DNA of 64,000 nucleotides from positions 1,612,001-1,676,000 of the forward strand of contig CM050655.1 of the NCBI GenBank assembly GCA_027574665.1. The letters run 5' to 3'. Under the pieces are notes generated by a model. That model was not told the DNA's origin. It made no database searches and worked only from the letters and a program-made list of their open reading frames with translations. The stretch's first letter is position 1, and the number at the start of each line of letters is the position of its first letter. This DNA comes from Rhynochetos jubatus (lineage: Eukaryota; Chordata; Aves; Eurypygiformes; Rhynochetidae). Positions 22,101-33,554 of this stretch are shown here, one piece after another. Made by a program: the position numbers and the translations under genes.

Positions 22101-25100
22101 AAATGAAGCACTTCTGTAACTGGTTTAGTTTTTCCAGGCTTTCTGTTGAAGTGACAAATTAAGCTGTCTGGAAAATTACTTTAATGTTATGATCCCATAA
22201 GCTGAAGGAAAAAATTATTTTTTATTTATCTTTTTAAATCAGACTTTCCATATAGGGCCAGCTCCTCAGTTTTATTAGTGGCTTACACAGTGTGTTAATA
22301 GGGGGTCATTGTTTTAGAGTAATTAAGTTTGTGGTCATCAGTCACGTAAACAGGAAAAAAAAAAGCCCCAAACCCTGGTAATTCTCATGTGTTTCAGGCT
22401 CATTTGACTTCATTTATTTTCTTTGAATTGTTTTCTTTACAACAATGTTCGAAAAATGCCATGGCAAGTTTAAAATTAATATGATATATTTAATTGTGGA
22501 TAATTTGTTTAAAATGTTTGTAGGCTTTTCCCCCCCTTCTTCCCTGTGCTAAGTTTTATTAGCGAGGCTGAAACGGGCTATAAACAAGGCCTGTGAAATG
22601 CTTATGGGAAATAAATAGGGTTTTAGTTTTATTACAGTCATGGTAATAAAACAGTCACCTCTCAGACAAATGTCTCCCTTCAGTTTCACCATACCTGTTT
22701 TTAGATATTCTTAGCTTTAATTTTATAATATGGCTATCTTAAATAATTCTGTATTTGATTTGATGGCACACTTTGTAACTTGGTTTCTTATCTTCTGAAA
22801 CTTGGATAAAATACAAGCCTGGACACTGTCAGATCTGTCATACCATGGCATATTTCCTGTGCAGTGACTGGAGAGCATTAATACTGGTTTTTTTTCAGGA
22901 GTACTTCTCTATGGCCCTCCTGGCTGTGGCAAAACGCTGATCGCCAAAGCTACAGCAAAGGAAGCTGGTTGTCGATTTATTAATCTCCAGCCTTCAACGC
23001 TGACGGACAAGTGGTATGGAGAGTCTCAAAAACTGGCTGCTGCTGTCTTCTCCCTTGCTATAAAACTCCAACCATCCATCATTTTTATTGATGAAATAGG
23101 TAAAAACCTATCTTTTCTTGTAAGTAACTATAGCAGAGTGGCATTAAACTGTAGGTTCAAGTTGGTGGCTATATTGATCTATTGCCTTGTTTTCCTTTCA
23201 AAGAGTGGTAATGGAACAAGGTTTAGTCATATAAATAGTGTTGTAAAGTAATGGTGGCAAATTAGGAAAACCAGTGTGTTTTTTCCTCGTGTTAGTGGAG
23301 GAAATGACAAGCAGAACAAGTTGCCACTAATATTTGGTTGGGCTAAGGTGGTTCATGAGGAAAGCTTTTCTTCTTTCAGGGGAACTACTTATTCAGGAAA
23401 CGCATCACCAAATACACTTCAATGCTTCTGCCATGAGGGCACACAATAGGAAATAAAATACAGGTTTAGGAGAGCTCAGGCATGATAGATAAGTATGGCT
23501 GGAGAAGTAGGAGGGGAAGTTCACTAGGAAGACAGCAAAGGTGCCAGTTGTTCAGTGCATTTGGACTTGTCACATTAGTGTTTTAAGTCCCTGTGAACTT
23601 CAGTGGTTTAGTTAAAATTGCTTGTTGTCTTGTAGCACTGGCACTTCTCAGAGTTGTACAGTGAGTGGAAACAGCACCCAACGAAGCTTTTACCCTCTCT
23701 GTGGTTCAGGTTTATGAAGGGGCTATGTTCTTAAGATATTTTTTATCCTTTTGTGCAGATGTGACAGGTGTGGTGGTTTTCCAGCTGTTGGAATCAGTAG
23801 CAGAGTTAGAGCTCTGCATAGCAAAGTTTGTAACCTACTTCACATCAGTCCTTCAGCTTGCTGTTCTCCTGTGCTTCAGTGTCTTCTAGCTTGCCAGACA
23901 TGCTTCCATCTCTGCATGAGAAATTAAGCTGAAAGTTATACTTTCCATGAATTCAGGAAGGTGAAAATTTGGAGCGCAAGATTTGAGACAATCTCATGTG
24001 ATAGCTGATAGGACAACCTCATCAACATCATTACATGATGTAATGTGATTTAAAAGATTATGCTTAAAAATATGGTGAGATTTCCCTTTCCTATTCTTCA
24101 TAGTAAGAAATATTTTTCATTTGTTGATAATATTTATTCTAAAAAGTGTTGATTAAGATAGAGAATAGCACAAGTTGGCACGTGGGAAATCAAACAGCAT
24201 AGTTTCTGTGGCAGGATTGAGAGTAAAGTGCTCTACTGAATCCTTTTGTACAGATTCTTTCTTACGAAGTCGGTCGAGTTCTGACCACGAAGCTACAGCT
24301 ATGATGAAAGCGCAGTTCATGAGTCTGTGGGATGGACTGGACACCGATTACAACTGCCAAGTAAGTGCAAAGGATGATGAGAAAAGTAACATGCTTCTTC
24401 CCTCTCTGTTACTGTGTACTGAGTCTTTGGGAAGAGAGCAGACTGCATGTAGTAATAATCTCCAAAAGCGTGTTAGTCACCTCCAGTATATTCTAGGAAC
24501 GAGGTTAGTTACATTAATAGATCATTTTTCTTGAGAAGACCATTTTTGTAGGTACTGTGGTTTTAATTAAGAGGTGTTATTTTCAGAAGTGTCTTAAGTT
24601 TCAATAATATAGCTAGTAAAATTGGGAAGTTTTAAGCTATTTTGAAAAACATCTCGTCAACAATATTTTCTTCAGGTGAAGTGAATCTTTGATCTCATAT
24701 CTTTCAATACATTTCCTGAATATGAATCTCTGTTGCAGGTTGCTTGGTTTGTTTCCAGAAAAGATGAGCATTAGACAAGCACTAGGCTTTGGAGTTAAGC
24801 TGGAAGAGGGATAAGTTGATGTTATCAAAGGAGAAGTTGTATGAAATGGAGCCATGCTTTTACCTGAAGGGGGCCTACAAGGAAGCTGAGGGGTGTTGCT
24901 TTTTACAAGGGCCTGTAGCAACAGGACAAGGGGTAAGGGGTTTTAACTGAAAGCAGGGAGATTTAGGTAAGATATCAGAAAGAAATTCTTCACGAAGAGG
25001 GTGATGAAGCACTGAAACAGGTTGCCCAAAGAAGTTCTGGATGCCCCATCCCTGGAAGTGTTCAAGGCCAGGCTGGATGAGGCTTGGAGCAACCTGGTCT

Positions 25101-28100
25101 AATGGAGGGTGTCCCTGCCCACGGCATGGGGGTTGGAACTAGGTGGTCTTTAAGGTCCCTTCCAACCCAAACCATTCTATGACTCTGTGATTTCATCCTG
25201 TCACTCCTGTACACTTCCACCCCTCTCCCAGAATATCAACGGAAGTATTGTGTTTTGGAGAGAAGAGAAAAATTACAAAAGCTGCTGGTGCTGTAAAAAC
25301 CTGTTCATGAAATAAATTACTTAAATGCCACATAGACGAAGGCCTGCTTGGCGTGTTTCTGAACTGTCAGCTGGAGCAATCTTTTAAGACCTTTGAAAAG
25401 GATGTTTATTCTCCAATTTTAAAATTTTCAGCCTTTTCATCTGTATTTTCTTGTGAATGGGTTCCAGTGCTCTGACCTCCGTTTGTTCTTTCTTTGCAAA
25501 ATCTGCTTTTCCTCCTCCCAAGCTTGTGCTAAAAACTTTTTTCTGTTGATTTTGTAAAAACTGATTAGAACACAGCCAATATACATTCCAAGGAGCTTTA
25601 CAGCTGACTGTTTGCTTACCATTAATAAGAGGCCGATGTTAGGAGTGGTCCAGTGGACGCTAACAGGACCTTGCAAGCACTTGAATGTATTACCTTTTTT
25701 CCCACTATACTGGCAACTTCTTGGAGCAAGTCAAATTATTCGTTCCCTGCAGTGTATGTGGGCATACCGATCTCATGAATTCAGCGTGCAGAGCCTCAAC
25801 AGGTCACTCTTGCCATATGGCTCTGCAGAGAAGGAGCCACCAAAGAGGAATGCAGTGCAAGCAGTTGACCAGAAACACTGCAGGGGTTGATTCAGGTTTC
25901 TGGGGAGTTTTTCAACAGGTGTGTTTTATTTCAGGCTGCCCTCTGAGATGTCACTGCAACTCAGGAATAGTTCTTTAAGCGATGGTTTTGACATTTGCAT
26001 TGTCTCAGTTTTTGACAGCCAGCTCGCTGGGTGCTCTTCTTAATTACAAGTGTTTACCTGGGAGCTTTGGTTTGCTTGTCTGATTCTTGCCAAACAGATT
26101 TCCTTTGAATAAGGATTAAATTTGGCTTTTCTTACAGTAACAAAAATTCCAAGTGCTAGGAGGAAATTGTATAAGTAAGTGTTGCGATGAATGTTATTTG
26201 TTCCTGTGTTGATGGCACCTGAAAAGCTTGTTCATCTTTGGGCTAAACCTGCCAAGGATATATAGTCTCAAGTCTGGCAGGCGCGGTGTCTGGAGAGCAG
26301 AGCTGTGCTGCTTCAAGGGACGGTCCAGGTCTGGAAGCCCCATACAGCCGCATTTGTGCCTTGTGTGGGGTCCCACCTTCAAAGAACCTGTGGACAAAGC
26401 TGGTTTTGGGAAGGCTCCTCAGCTCCAGTAGCATGAAGTGAGCAATGTTTTGGGTCCAGCCTTGGGCCTTGATGCGGACAGTGGGCAAGCACAGTGTGGG
26501 TGCAGGGGTGCCCCTTTGCAAAAGGCAGCTCAGCCAGTCAGGAGCTGGTGTTTGGCCATGTGCTTGCATGCCTGACGCTTTCAAGGAGGTGAAGGAGCCC
26601 TGGCAAAAAAATGCACCTTTTGGCTTTTAGTGTGTAGAAATTTGCCACCGTGTAATTAAGCCTCTAGGTGGCAGGGTGACTCTGCTCTGGAACACGCCGC
26701 CCAGCCTGGCCAGTACTGCTGGCGCTGCCAGGGCTGACTGTGACCCGGGACAAAAGGCCAGAAGCACGTCAGGAAACTGTATTGACTGGAGATTAATTTG
26801 CCTGACATATTTCACTGTCGTGACTGGGAATTTGCAATGTACATAATTTAAAATAACAAATGAGAAAACAAGGCTGTCATGAATGGGGAGTGAATTTGTT
26901 CTTAAACTAATAACTGGAACATGGTCAAATGAGGTAAATACTCTCCTTGTGTTGATCTTGGCTCGTACACATCTAACGCACTGCTGTTACAGTATACCAG
27001 TGCATAGAGGTTCTTATCGACCTCTAATGCCTTTTTTTTTTAATGCTTAAAAAACCCCCAGATACAACATTTTAGTGCATGTGAAAGCTTCTGGTTTGGT
27101 TGTCCTGGTGAACTGGTGACCTTTCTTTTTTCAACACAGCACAAAACCACTACATTTTGTAATACCTTATCAAAACGTCTCTTTCCAAGTTCCTTCCAGA
27201 CCATCAGGAACTAAAGAGACAGCACCAGGGCTTACAAGTGGAAGTCTGGGGTTACTGCTTGGAGTTTGAACTTTCAAATTGGCTTCAGACGAATGTCAGA
27301 GTCTCCACCTGGATGACACTCTGTGGTACCAATGCTCTCGAGATGCCTGTGTAAATCCAGTTGTTGAAATCAGTACCAAGAAACTTTATGTAACTTCTTC
27401 AAATGTTGATATTCTTGATAAAGTGTGAAGAGTCACATGCTTGGTTTTGAAACTCCAGTGCAGTTTTTTCTCTTGGTGTATACAGGTCATAGTGATGGGA
27501 GCCACCAACCGTCCTCAGGATCTTGACTCTGCAATCATGAGAAGAATGCCGACCCGATTTCACATCAACCAACCAGTAAGTCATGCCAGGTTTGCCTGAA
27601 CTGTGTGTCTAGTGGCTGAGCTGCAGCCAGGAAAATGCACATCTCTTGTTCTGGTGGTGTTTTTTTTTTCCAAAGAAATGCTGCATTGTTTTGATCTGGT
27701 TTTAGTTTTTTAGAAGCAGATATATAACTTTGCTTTTTAAGGTGAGTTTTCTCACAGAAATCTTGATTCCTTGGGTCTTTTACCTGAAACAACTCCATGT
27801 GGTCTGAGAGCTTCCCACCCATTTTCTTCATATGTAAAAATGGAAGGGCTCAGAGACTGTGCTCTGGAAAGAGCTTAGTTTTAAACTGAAGACAGCCACA
27901 GAAAGCACACAGTTGCTTACAGGGAGAGTGGCACCCGGGTCAGGTCATGTCAAGAAGCAGGTACATATTGGCTACTGTTAATACCTTCTCAATACACAGT
28001 AATTAGTTTTCAAGGAGAGGGAGTGGAACCTGCATACCAAAGCCTGCATTCTTCTCAAGCCTTTCTACAGTCAGGCACTGCAGTCAACCTGGAACACTGT

Positions 28101-31100
28101 TTTTACTCCACTTACGACTGATGCTGAACAGGCAGCAGTTAAGGTACAGCAGCTATCGCAAGGTTACCCTTACTATAAATTTTGCTACTGCCGTCCTTTT
28201 CAAGGTGTTTTAGTTGTCTTCGAACACTTAACGATATCACAAGACAATAGCAATATTACAGGTATCAGTATTACAAAGAGTTCAGTTGTGGCTGTCAGTA
28301 TTCTTTTCTGACTGCAGAAATACCCTTCGATATTCATTTCTTGCAGAAACTTGGAAACAAAACCGGAGGATTAGAATGCATAGCGATTGTGCAAGAGAGT
28401 AGTCATGTTCCCAGACCCATCTTGTTTGAACTGGCTTGTGCTCCTTGTGGGCAGATACCCTTTGAAACAAAGCACTTAACCTAGCAGCAGCTTTCTGTGA
28501 TGCCTGCTCATTGGGTTTCATACACCTTACTCATCTTCAAGGTTTTCTATGAATCAGTAAGAAGCAAGGATGTGTCTTTTCATACTTCATCATGGCTTTC
28601 TATCAAGAACCGTTGTTAGAAGGGGAAATTATCGGCAGGTAGCAGGACCTCAGGATATTACAGGGGTTGGTTCCCTCTCCCAGGATCAGAATGACAACAG
28701 GAGGTGTCATTTAGTTCACAGGCACATAACTTTCCTCACCTTGCCATCATGTTAACTTACCCCTTGTCTGTGGTACTTTGCAGTACAACCCAGATTGGTT
28801 CCAACTCTTTTATTGAGGGCAGAGGTAATTTATGTACTGTGGATTGGAAGTGTGCACAGGTACTATTGCTGCGGAGTAACTAAAGCCTTGTGGATTTTAT
28901 AACTCAGTTTGAGATTAAAATGCCCAAAATTACTCGTAAGAAACTATCTGCAAGGCAGAGGGGAGATGGAAGAAGTATTTTTGTAGAGAGAATATCAACT
29001 CTTCAGCTGCCAGAGTATCTGTGGGGTAGTTTTTCCCCTTTCTAACAATGAAAGTGGATTTAGGACAAGTTTGGTTTGGGGAGACACAAAAAAGAACCTT
29101 TCTGCTGCCTGTGTTGTACCTTGCTATTAAGGATATGCTTAGGACTTATACTGTGGTGAGGTTACTGAAAAACACAGTTGTGATTTGTATTGCTTCAAAT
29201 TTCCCATCTGTAGAATTTAATTGATTTTATTTTTTTTTTAAGCAGAACAGGTATCTGATTTAGCAAACTATTGAAAGCATCCCCTAGATCTAGAGAGTCT
29301 GCCCTCCGTTAAAGATGATGGGAAATCTTTGGAGCCTGCTGCTTTCACTTAGGGCAAAGTAAGACTAAATGTCAGTGCGTTTTCCCTTTCCCTGTAGTTA
29401 GTGTAAATGTATATGCCCAGATGTTTAGTTTCACATGCTCCTGGAGTCAGAGTACCCTAGATTTCATTTTGGTGAGTGATTTGTCATCAGATAGGTTTCC
29501 TTCGTGTGTATCACATCTCTTGTTTGAGGGACCAGCTTGGGGCACTGAATGGTGGCTGAAAACCCACATCAAGCAAGCTTGAGATAGATGTTACATGTGT
29601 TTGGTTTTCTACTCTAGTAACTTTAATCTCTTTTGTTTAAGGCTCTGAAACAAAGAGAAGCAATCTTGAAGCTAATTTTGAAAAATGAAAACGTAAGTAG
29701 AGTTCTTGTATGGTTAATTTGCCGTATGCCTGTTTTCGTGAGTGCAAGCTCTGGAGTTGCAGAAAACATGTTTTATAATTGGCTGTCTTGGAGTAAGGTA
29801 GAGATTATCTGGGTCTGATTATAACCTAAGAATCTTTTGTGATTTAGGTGTGGCATTAAATTAAAACAGCAGAGTTGTTGCCTGCTGGTTTAAGCATGAG
29901 CCTCAGTCAGAGCAACAATCTTGGTTTTTGTGGTGAATCACCCTCTCCAGGGAAAATTGCTTAATTTCTCTCTCTCTCTGTTTTCTTATTATATAACAAG
30001 ATAATACATTTATCTCTGTAAAGTTGCAAAAATGAATCATGTTTGGAAATCACTTTGATCAGTGAAAGAAGTTTCAAGACATTATGAAGCAGGGAGAGGA
30101 GATACTGAATTTTTTTTACCTCTCTACAGTCTGTTGTCTCAATTCAAGAAAGGAGGAATGACATTTTTTGACAGTGCTGCTTTTTTTCCCCCCTTAATCC
30201 ATAGCTCATACTTCCTTTAGCGGAATACTACTATAGATGTTGTTACTAATATTGTGTGGTGTTCATGTCGCCATCTGCATTCCAAGATGAGGTGAAGGGG
30301 TAGCGGTGAGCCCGCCTGGTAGTGTCTGTTGGCAGGGTATGGGACTGATGCTGTCGGAGGATCCTGCCAAATGTAGTCTGTAGCTTTAATTGTCTTGAAG
30401 TTGATATTGCAAAGTGTCCCTTGGTTGAGGTCCATCCTAATAAATATCATTTGTTAGTAAAACAAACTTAGACTTTTAAGAGGCCTAAAATCACACCTCA
30501 TCATTACGAATGGCTGAGATATTGGGGAGGTTGCTTTGCAAATGGTCGTTTTGGATTGTTTGTGTAGGATTAGAATACAGGGTGTGTTTTTCTGCAAAAC
30601 ACTGGCATTTCACAGCAGTTCTGTTTTCACATCTAAATCTAAAGGAATTGTGGAGGAAGAGCTGACCTATTTGCAGAAAATCTCAACCTAAAACGTCCCT
30701 TGCAAGGGTGATTTCAGACTCAGGATTCTTTCCTAGAGCTGTTGGGGACGTATGCTGAATAACAGCCCTTTATGCAGGCTCCCTGAATGTCTGCAGCCGC
30801 CTGGCCCTTGCACGCAAGCGGGGTCTGGGGCTCCTTTGCAGCTGGGCCTGGGACTTGCACCAGCTTGGCCTTGAGGCCTTCAGCATAAACCTACATTGGC
30901 TGCTGAATAGGCCTGAAAGAAGGCAAGGTATACTGAGCATCTGGCAGTCAATCGCAGCCACATGAACTTTTTTCTGAAGAGGGGAAACAAAAATCAGCCT
31001 GTACTGCTTATCCCATAGTAGGAAGAATTTGGTCCCCCAAACCGAGCTTATTTTCAGCCAGGGTGACAAATTTCCTGGCAGTCTTCCCATGACTGGTGTA

Positions 31101-33447
31101 ATCCTGCCCTGCCTTTGCCCTGCCTCTCTTAAAACCTTGTTTATTCCTTTCCACTCAAAGGGAAATCCTTTTCCATGCCTGCTACACAGCATGTCCATTG
31201 GCTGTTTATTCTTAGCCAGCTGCACTACTCCAGCTCTGGAAGGCCTTCAGCCCCACGTTGACCAAATATGCTGCAGAGCCACAGCTGAGTGTTACTGGCT
31301 TTGTATTTGTGTGCAGGATCACGTGTTAAAGCAAAGCACTTGGAGACAGCCAGGCTGTGGTGTCTGTAGGAGACACTTCGGTGTAAGCCAGCTGCTGCTT
31401 TTGCCTTCATTTCCGTGCCTGGGGAGCCATATGCCTCGCTCCAAACCCTGTGGAACTGGGGCTTAAGATATGACCCAACAGGACGGCATCACTGTAACCC
31501 TTGTCTTTCAAGAAAGCAGGAGGGATGGTGGGGAATGGGAAAGGTGCTCAGTGGATGTTGGCGTGTTCTTGGGTTCTCCAGAGGAGTGTGTGGGTTGAAG
31601 GGGTAGCTGGAAGCAACAGAGATCACACTTGGGGCTTTGCCTTCATCACCACAGAATAGTTTCTCTCTTAGAGGTCACTACTTAAGTTCAGCCTTTTATT
31701 AGACCAGTTTGGCTTCAACTTTTTGAAAATGAAATACCGATGTGTTGCAAAACGTGCCAGAAAGGGCTGCTATCAGAGGTTCTGTAAATGGGCTGACTAA
31801 ATATGGGGTCTTGGCTGGAATGAGTTCGGTCTGATACAGCGCACGGAGTTAGACACACGATTTTGCCTCCAAGTTCTCCATTTCACAGTCATATGAAACA
31901 GGAGCAGTTATTTGGTAATTCAGTGGACAACTGAGTTGCTGAGGGAGCCAACAACTACTTTTGAAGTTCTTACTCTGCACTGACAGGTCGCAACAACAAA
32001 ACGTAATGTGACAGGAGCTTTTTCCGGCCTTGCTGGGCAGGAGAAGCGCTAATGAAAACAAAACGTGTGCTTTCAAGTGATGTATTAAACAAAAGGCTGT
32101 GTCCGAAAGGAGGCCCCTTGAGTAGCAGTCATCATTTGCAGAGGCATATGGACTTTTTTTTAATAAGATTTTAAATTAAAGGTTGAGCCCTTTACAAAGA
32201 AAAAAAAAAAAAACAAACCAAAAGCAGTGTTGTTGCAGGAAACTCGTGGACGTTTTGGGAAAGGAGTTGATATTTCTGTGACCCAGTTCTTATCATCTGG
32301 AAGGTTTCCACAGCCACACAGGAGCTTTGTCAGTAGCAGAATGCACCAATACTGTAGATGGTGTGCTCTTGGCTGCCTGCTCATTCTTTTGGGGTTTTTT
32401 ATCAGCCTCAGAGTTTTATCAGATGAAACATCGCATTGATTTAATGAAATTAAGTGCTTGGAGAGTTCAGAACTGTGAGTTAATGAAATTATTTGCTTTC
32501 ATCTCCCCAAAAAACAGTCAAGATTGAAGATCATCATCTTAGGGCAGGTAAAAAATAGTGAGAGGTGACTCTTTCTTGTACTTGTAGGACAAATAAATGA
32601 CTTCAGAGTGTTCGTGCTCTTACCTCTGTGGGGTTTTTTTTTTTTTGGGCAGGTGGACAGACACGTAGATCTCCTCAAGGTTGCCAAAGAGACCGATGGC
32701 TTCTCAGGCAGTGACCTGAAAGAAATGTGCCGGGATGCAGCCCTTCTCTGTGTCAGGGAATATGTTAATTCTGCCTGTGAAGAAGATACGTACGTGTCTT
32801 TATTCTGTCTGTTACAATAGCTGAACAGCGGTTGTGAATGCGCCTGGTGGCACATGCCGCCCAGTTATTAGTTTGTATTTTCTGATGGGAACTGCAGATT
32901 CACAGGGTTTTAAAAAACCTTGCTATGATTCGCAGAAAGCAGGGGGTTCTCTTTCTCTGGACAGATTGCCACTGTGCAGTGGGGAAAAACTCCAACAAAT
33001 AAGTTACCTTTATTTGTTTTGACTGTGAGAAGACTATTTGCTCCAAGGCATCAAGCCTGAGGTGTTGGGAGCTGACAAGAGCTATCACTGAGCGACGTTA
33101 CCAGGCTTAAGCACTAGTAATGCTCTTGCACGCGCGTAACTCCGCTGCTGCAGTCTCCCTGGTTATCTCCCATATGTGCAGGTAACGTGTGTGGAGAGGG
33201 GCGTGTTGCCAGCGTAGTGCTGGGTCCGCTTGGGAGCTGCTGTTTCCCATGATTCCGGTTCCTGGTTTGAATAGCTGTCACACAGCACCTGAATTGCTTA
33301 CCGTGCTTATTTCCTTTCTTTTAAAGCCACGACGAGGATGAAATTCGTCCTGTGCAGCAGCAGGATCTCCAGAGGGCCATTGAGAAGATGAGGAAATCGA
33401 AGGATGCCACGCTGCACAACGTTTTGATGCATGTTAGCTTAGATTAA
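19031..33447 (+). CDS. ATAD1: ATAD1 (Msp1/Thorase), outer mitochondrial and peroxisomal membrane AAA ATPase
   Basis: ATAD1 is a membrane-anchored hexameric AAA ATPase that pulls mislocalised tail-anchored proteins from mitochondrial and peroxisomal membranes; in neurons Thorase also disassembles AMPA-receptor GRIP1 complexes. CDS segments: 19031-19192, 20822-20920, 21182-21302, 22899-23099, 24254-24360, 27486-27575, 29642-29692, 32653-32789 and 33327-33447; total 1089 nt, 362 residues (human 361). Features: one transmembrane helix at about 16-36; Walker A GPPGCGKT 133-140; pore loop KWYGES 165-170; Walker B IIFIDE with E193; second pore loop around H206; sensor 1 N238; arginine fingers R249/R250; and FSGSD near 294-298. 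All introns are GT-AG and phases close exactly. The AUG context is GCAAAATGG (A at -3, G at +4). It is convergent with PAPSS2. The coding sequence is intact, with one extra residue near 320 relative to human. Confidence 0.97.
20822..20920 (+). CDS. ATAD1: ATAD1 exon 3 (residues 55-87)
   Basis: The acceptor CCCCAG ends at 20821 after a T12-rich tract; the donor CAT|GTAAGA follows 20920. It encodes the linker helix and N-domain. Phase 0 at both ends. Confidence 0.97.
21182..21302 (+). CDS. ATAD1: ATAD1 exon 4 (residues 88-128, last codon split)
   Basis: The acceptor ATTAG ends at 21181; the donor AAAAG|GTAGGA follows 21302. It encodes the start of the AAA core ([11 protein letters not shown]) and ends one base into a glycine codon. 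Confidence 0.97.
22899..23099 (+). CDS. ATAD1: ATAD1 exon 5 (Walker A to Walker B, residues 128-194)
   Basis: The acceptor TTTTTCAG ends at 22898; the donor ATAG|GTAAAA follows 23099. It contains Walker A GPPGCGKT, the aromatic pore loop (W166, Y167) and Walker B with catalytic E193. Confidence 0.98.
24254..24360 (+). CDS. ATAD1: ATAD1 exon 6 (residues 195-230)
   Basis: The acceptor GTACAG ends at 24253; the donor CAA|GTAAGT follows 24360. It carries the second pore loop (SSSDHEAT, with H206). FLRSRSSS replaces human FLRNRSSS. Confidence 0.97.
24361..27485 (+). other. ATAD1: ATAD1 intron 6
   Basis: The longest ATAD1 intron seen (3,125 bases). Apart from the CR1 copy it holds only short overlapping ORFs. 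No additional exon is needed, because exons 6 and 7 join in phase. Confidence 0.8.
24862..25192 (+). mobile_element. CR1 LINE, 5'-truncated 3' end, in ATAD1 intron 6
   Basis: About 330 bases match the 3' end of the avian CR1 retrotransposon as I know it. Recognisable blocks are AGGGGGCCTACAAGGAAGC, TTTTTACAAGG, GGTTGCCCAAAGAAGTTCTG, CCCATCCCTGGAAGTGTTCA, GGAGCAACCTGGTCTAATGG and CTTTAAGGTCCCTTCCAACC. It ends in the diagnostic short tandem ATTCTATGA CTCTGTGA repeats near 25190. It is inserted in the sense orientation. There is no ORF left and no target-site duplication, as usual for CR1. Confidence 0.95.
27486..27575 (+). CDS. ATAD1: ATAD1 exon 7 (residues 231-260)
   Basis: The acceptor TACAG ends at 27485; the donor CCA|GTAAGT follows 27575. 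It encodes sensor 1 (ATNRPQD) and the arginine-finger segment MRRMPTRF. Confidence 0.97.
29642..29692 (+). CDS. ATAD1: ATAD1 exon 8 (residues 261-277)
   Basis: A 51-base exon encoding [17 protein letters not shown]. The acceptor TTTAAG ends at 29641; the donor AAC|GTAAGT follows 29692. Phase 0 at both ends, so skipping it would keep the frame but delete part of the small AAA lid. Confidence 0.96.
29693..32652 (+). other. ATAD1: ATAD1 intron 8
   Basis: The intron is 2,960 bases. A minus-strand ORF of about 151 codons (30770-31225) has no recognisable similarity and is treated as chance. The other ATAD1 introns (1: 16840-19016; 2: 19193-20821; 3: 20921-21181; 4: 21303-22898; 5: 23100-24253; 7: 27576-29641; 9: 32790-33326) likewise show nothing beyond splice signals and homopolymers. 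Confidence 0.75.
32653..32789 (+). CDS. ATAD1: ATAD1 exon 9 (residues 278-323)
   Basis: The acceptor GGGCAG ends at 32652. The donor GATAC|GTACGT follows 32789, chosen because it joins in frame to the next exon as Thr-His-Asp-Glu. It contains [14 protein letters not shown], the sensor 2/lid region. Confidence 0.95.
33327..33447 (+). CDS. ATAD1: ATAD1 exon 10 coding part (residues 323-362 and stop)
   Basis: The acceptor TTAAAG ends at 33326. The exon encodes the acidic HDEDEIRPV segment, the C-terminal helix and SLD followed by TAA at 33445-33447. The terminal helix is known to matter for hexamer assembly in the family. Confidence 0.96.
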
Positions 33448-33548
33448 GGCAAAGGAGTGTGTTTGCGGTTTCTGATGTGATTTAGTGTGACTTCTGTCAT
33501 CAGTTAGCAAAAACCATATCCAGGGGTGGGAGCGGGGGATGTTCCTTG

Positions 33549-33554
33549 AATAAA
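33549..33554 (+). terminator. ATAD1: Proximal ATAD1 poly(A) signal candidate
   Basis: AATAAA lies about 100 bases after the ATAD1 stop, with a moderately U-rich tract downstream (TTGTTTTTA). Plausible for a short isoform. Confidence 0.35.

Noticed and set aside
30770..31225. A 151-codon minus-strand ORF in ATAD1 intron 8
   Set aside because: There is no recognised similarity, and it lies inside an intron with no promoter or splice evidence. The length is within chance for a window of this size.
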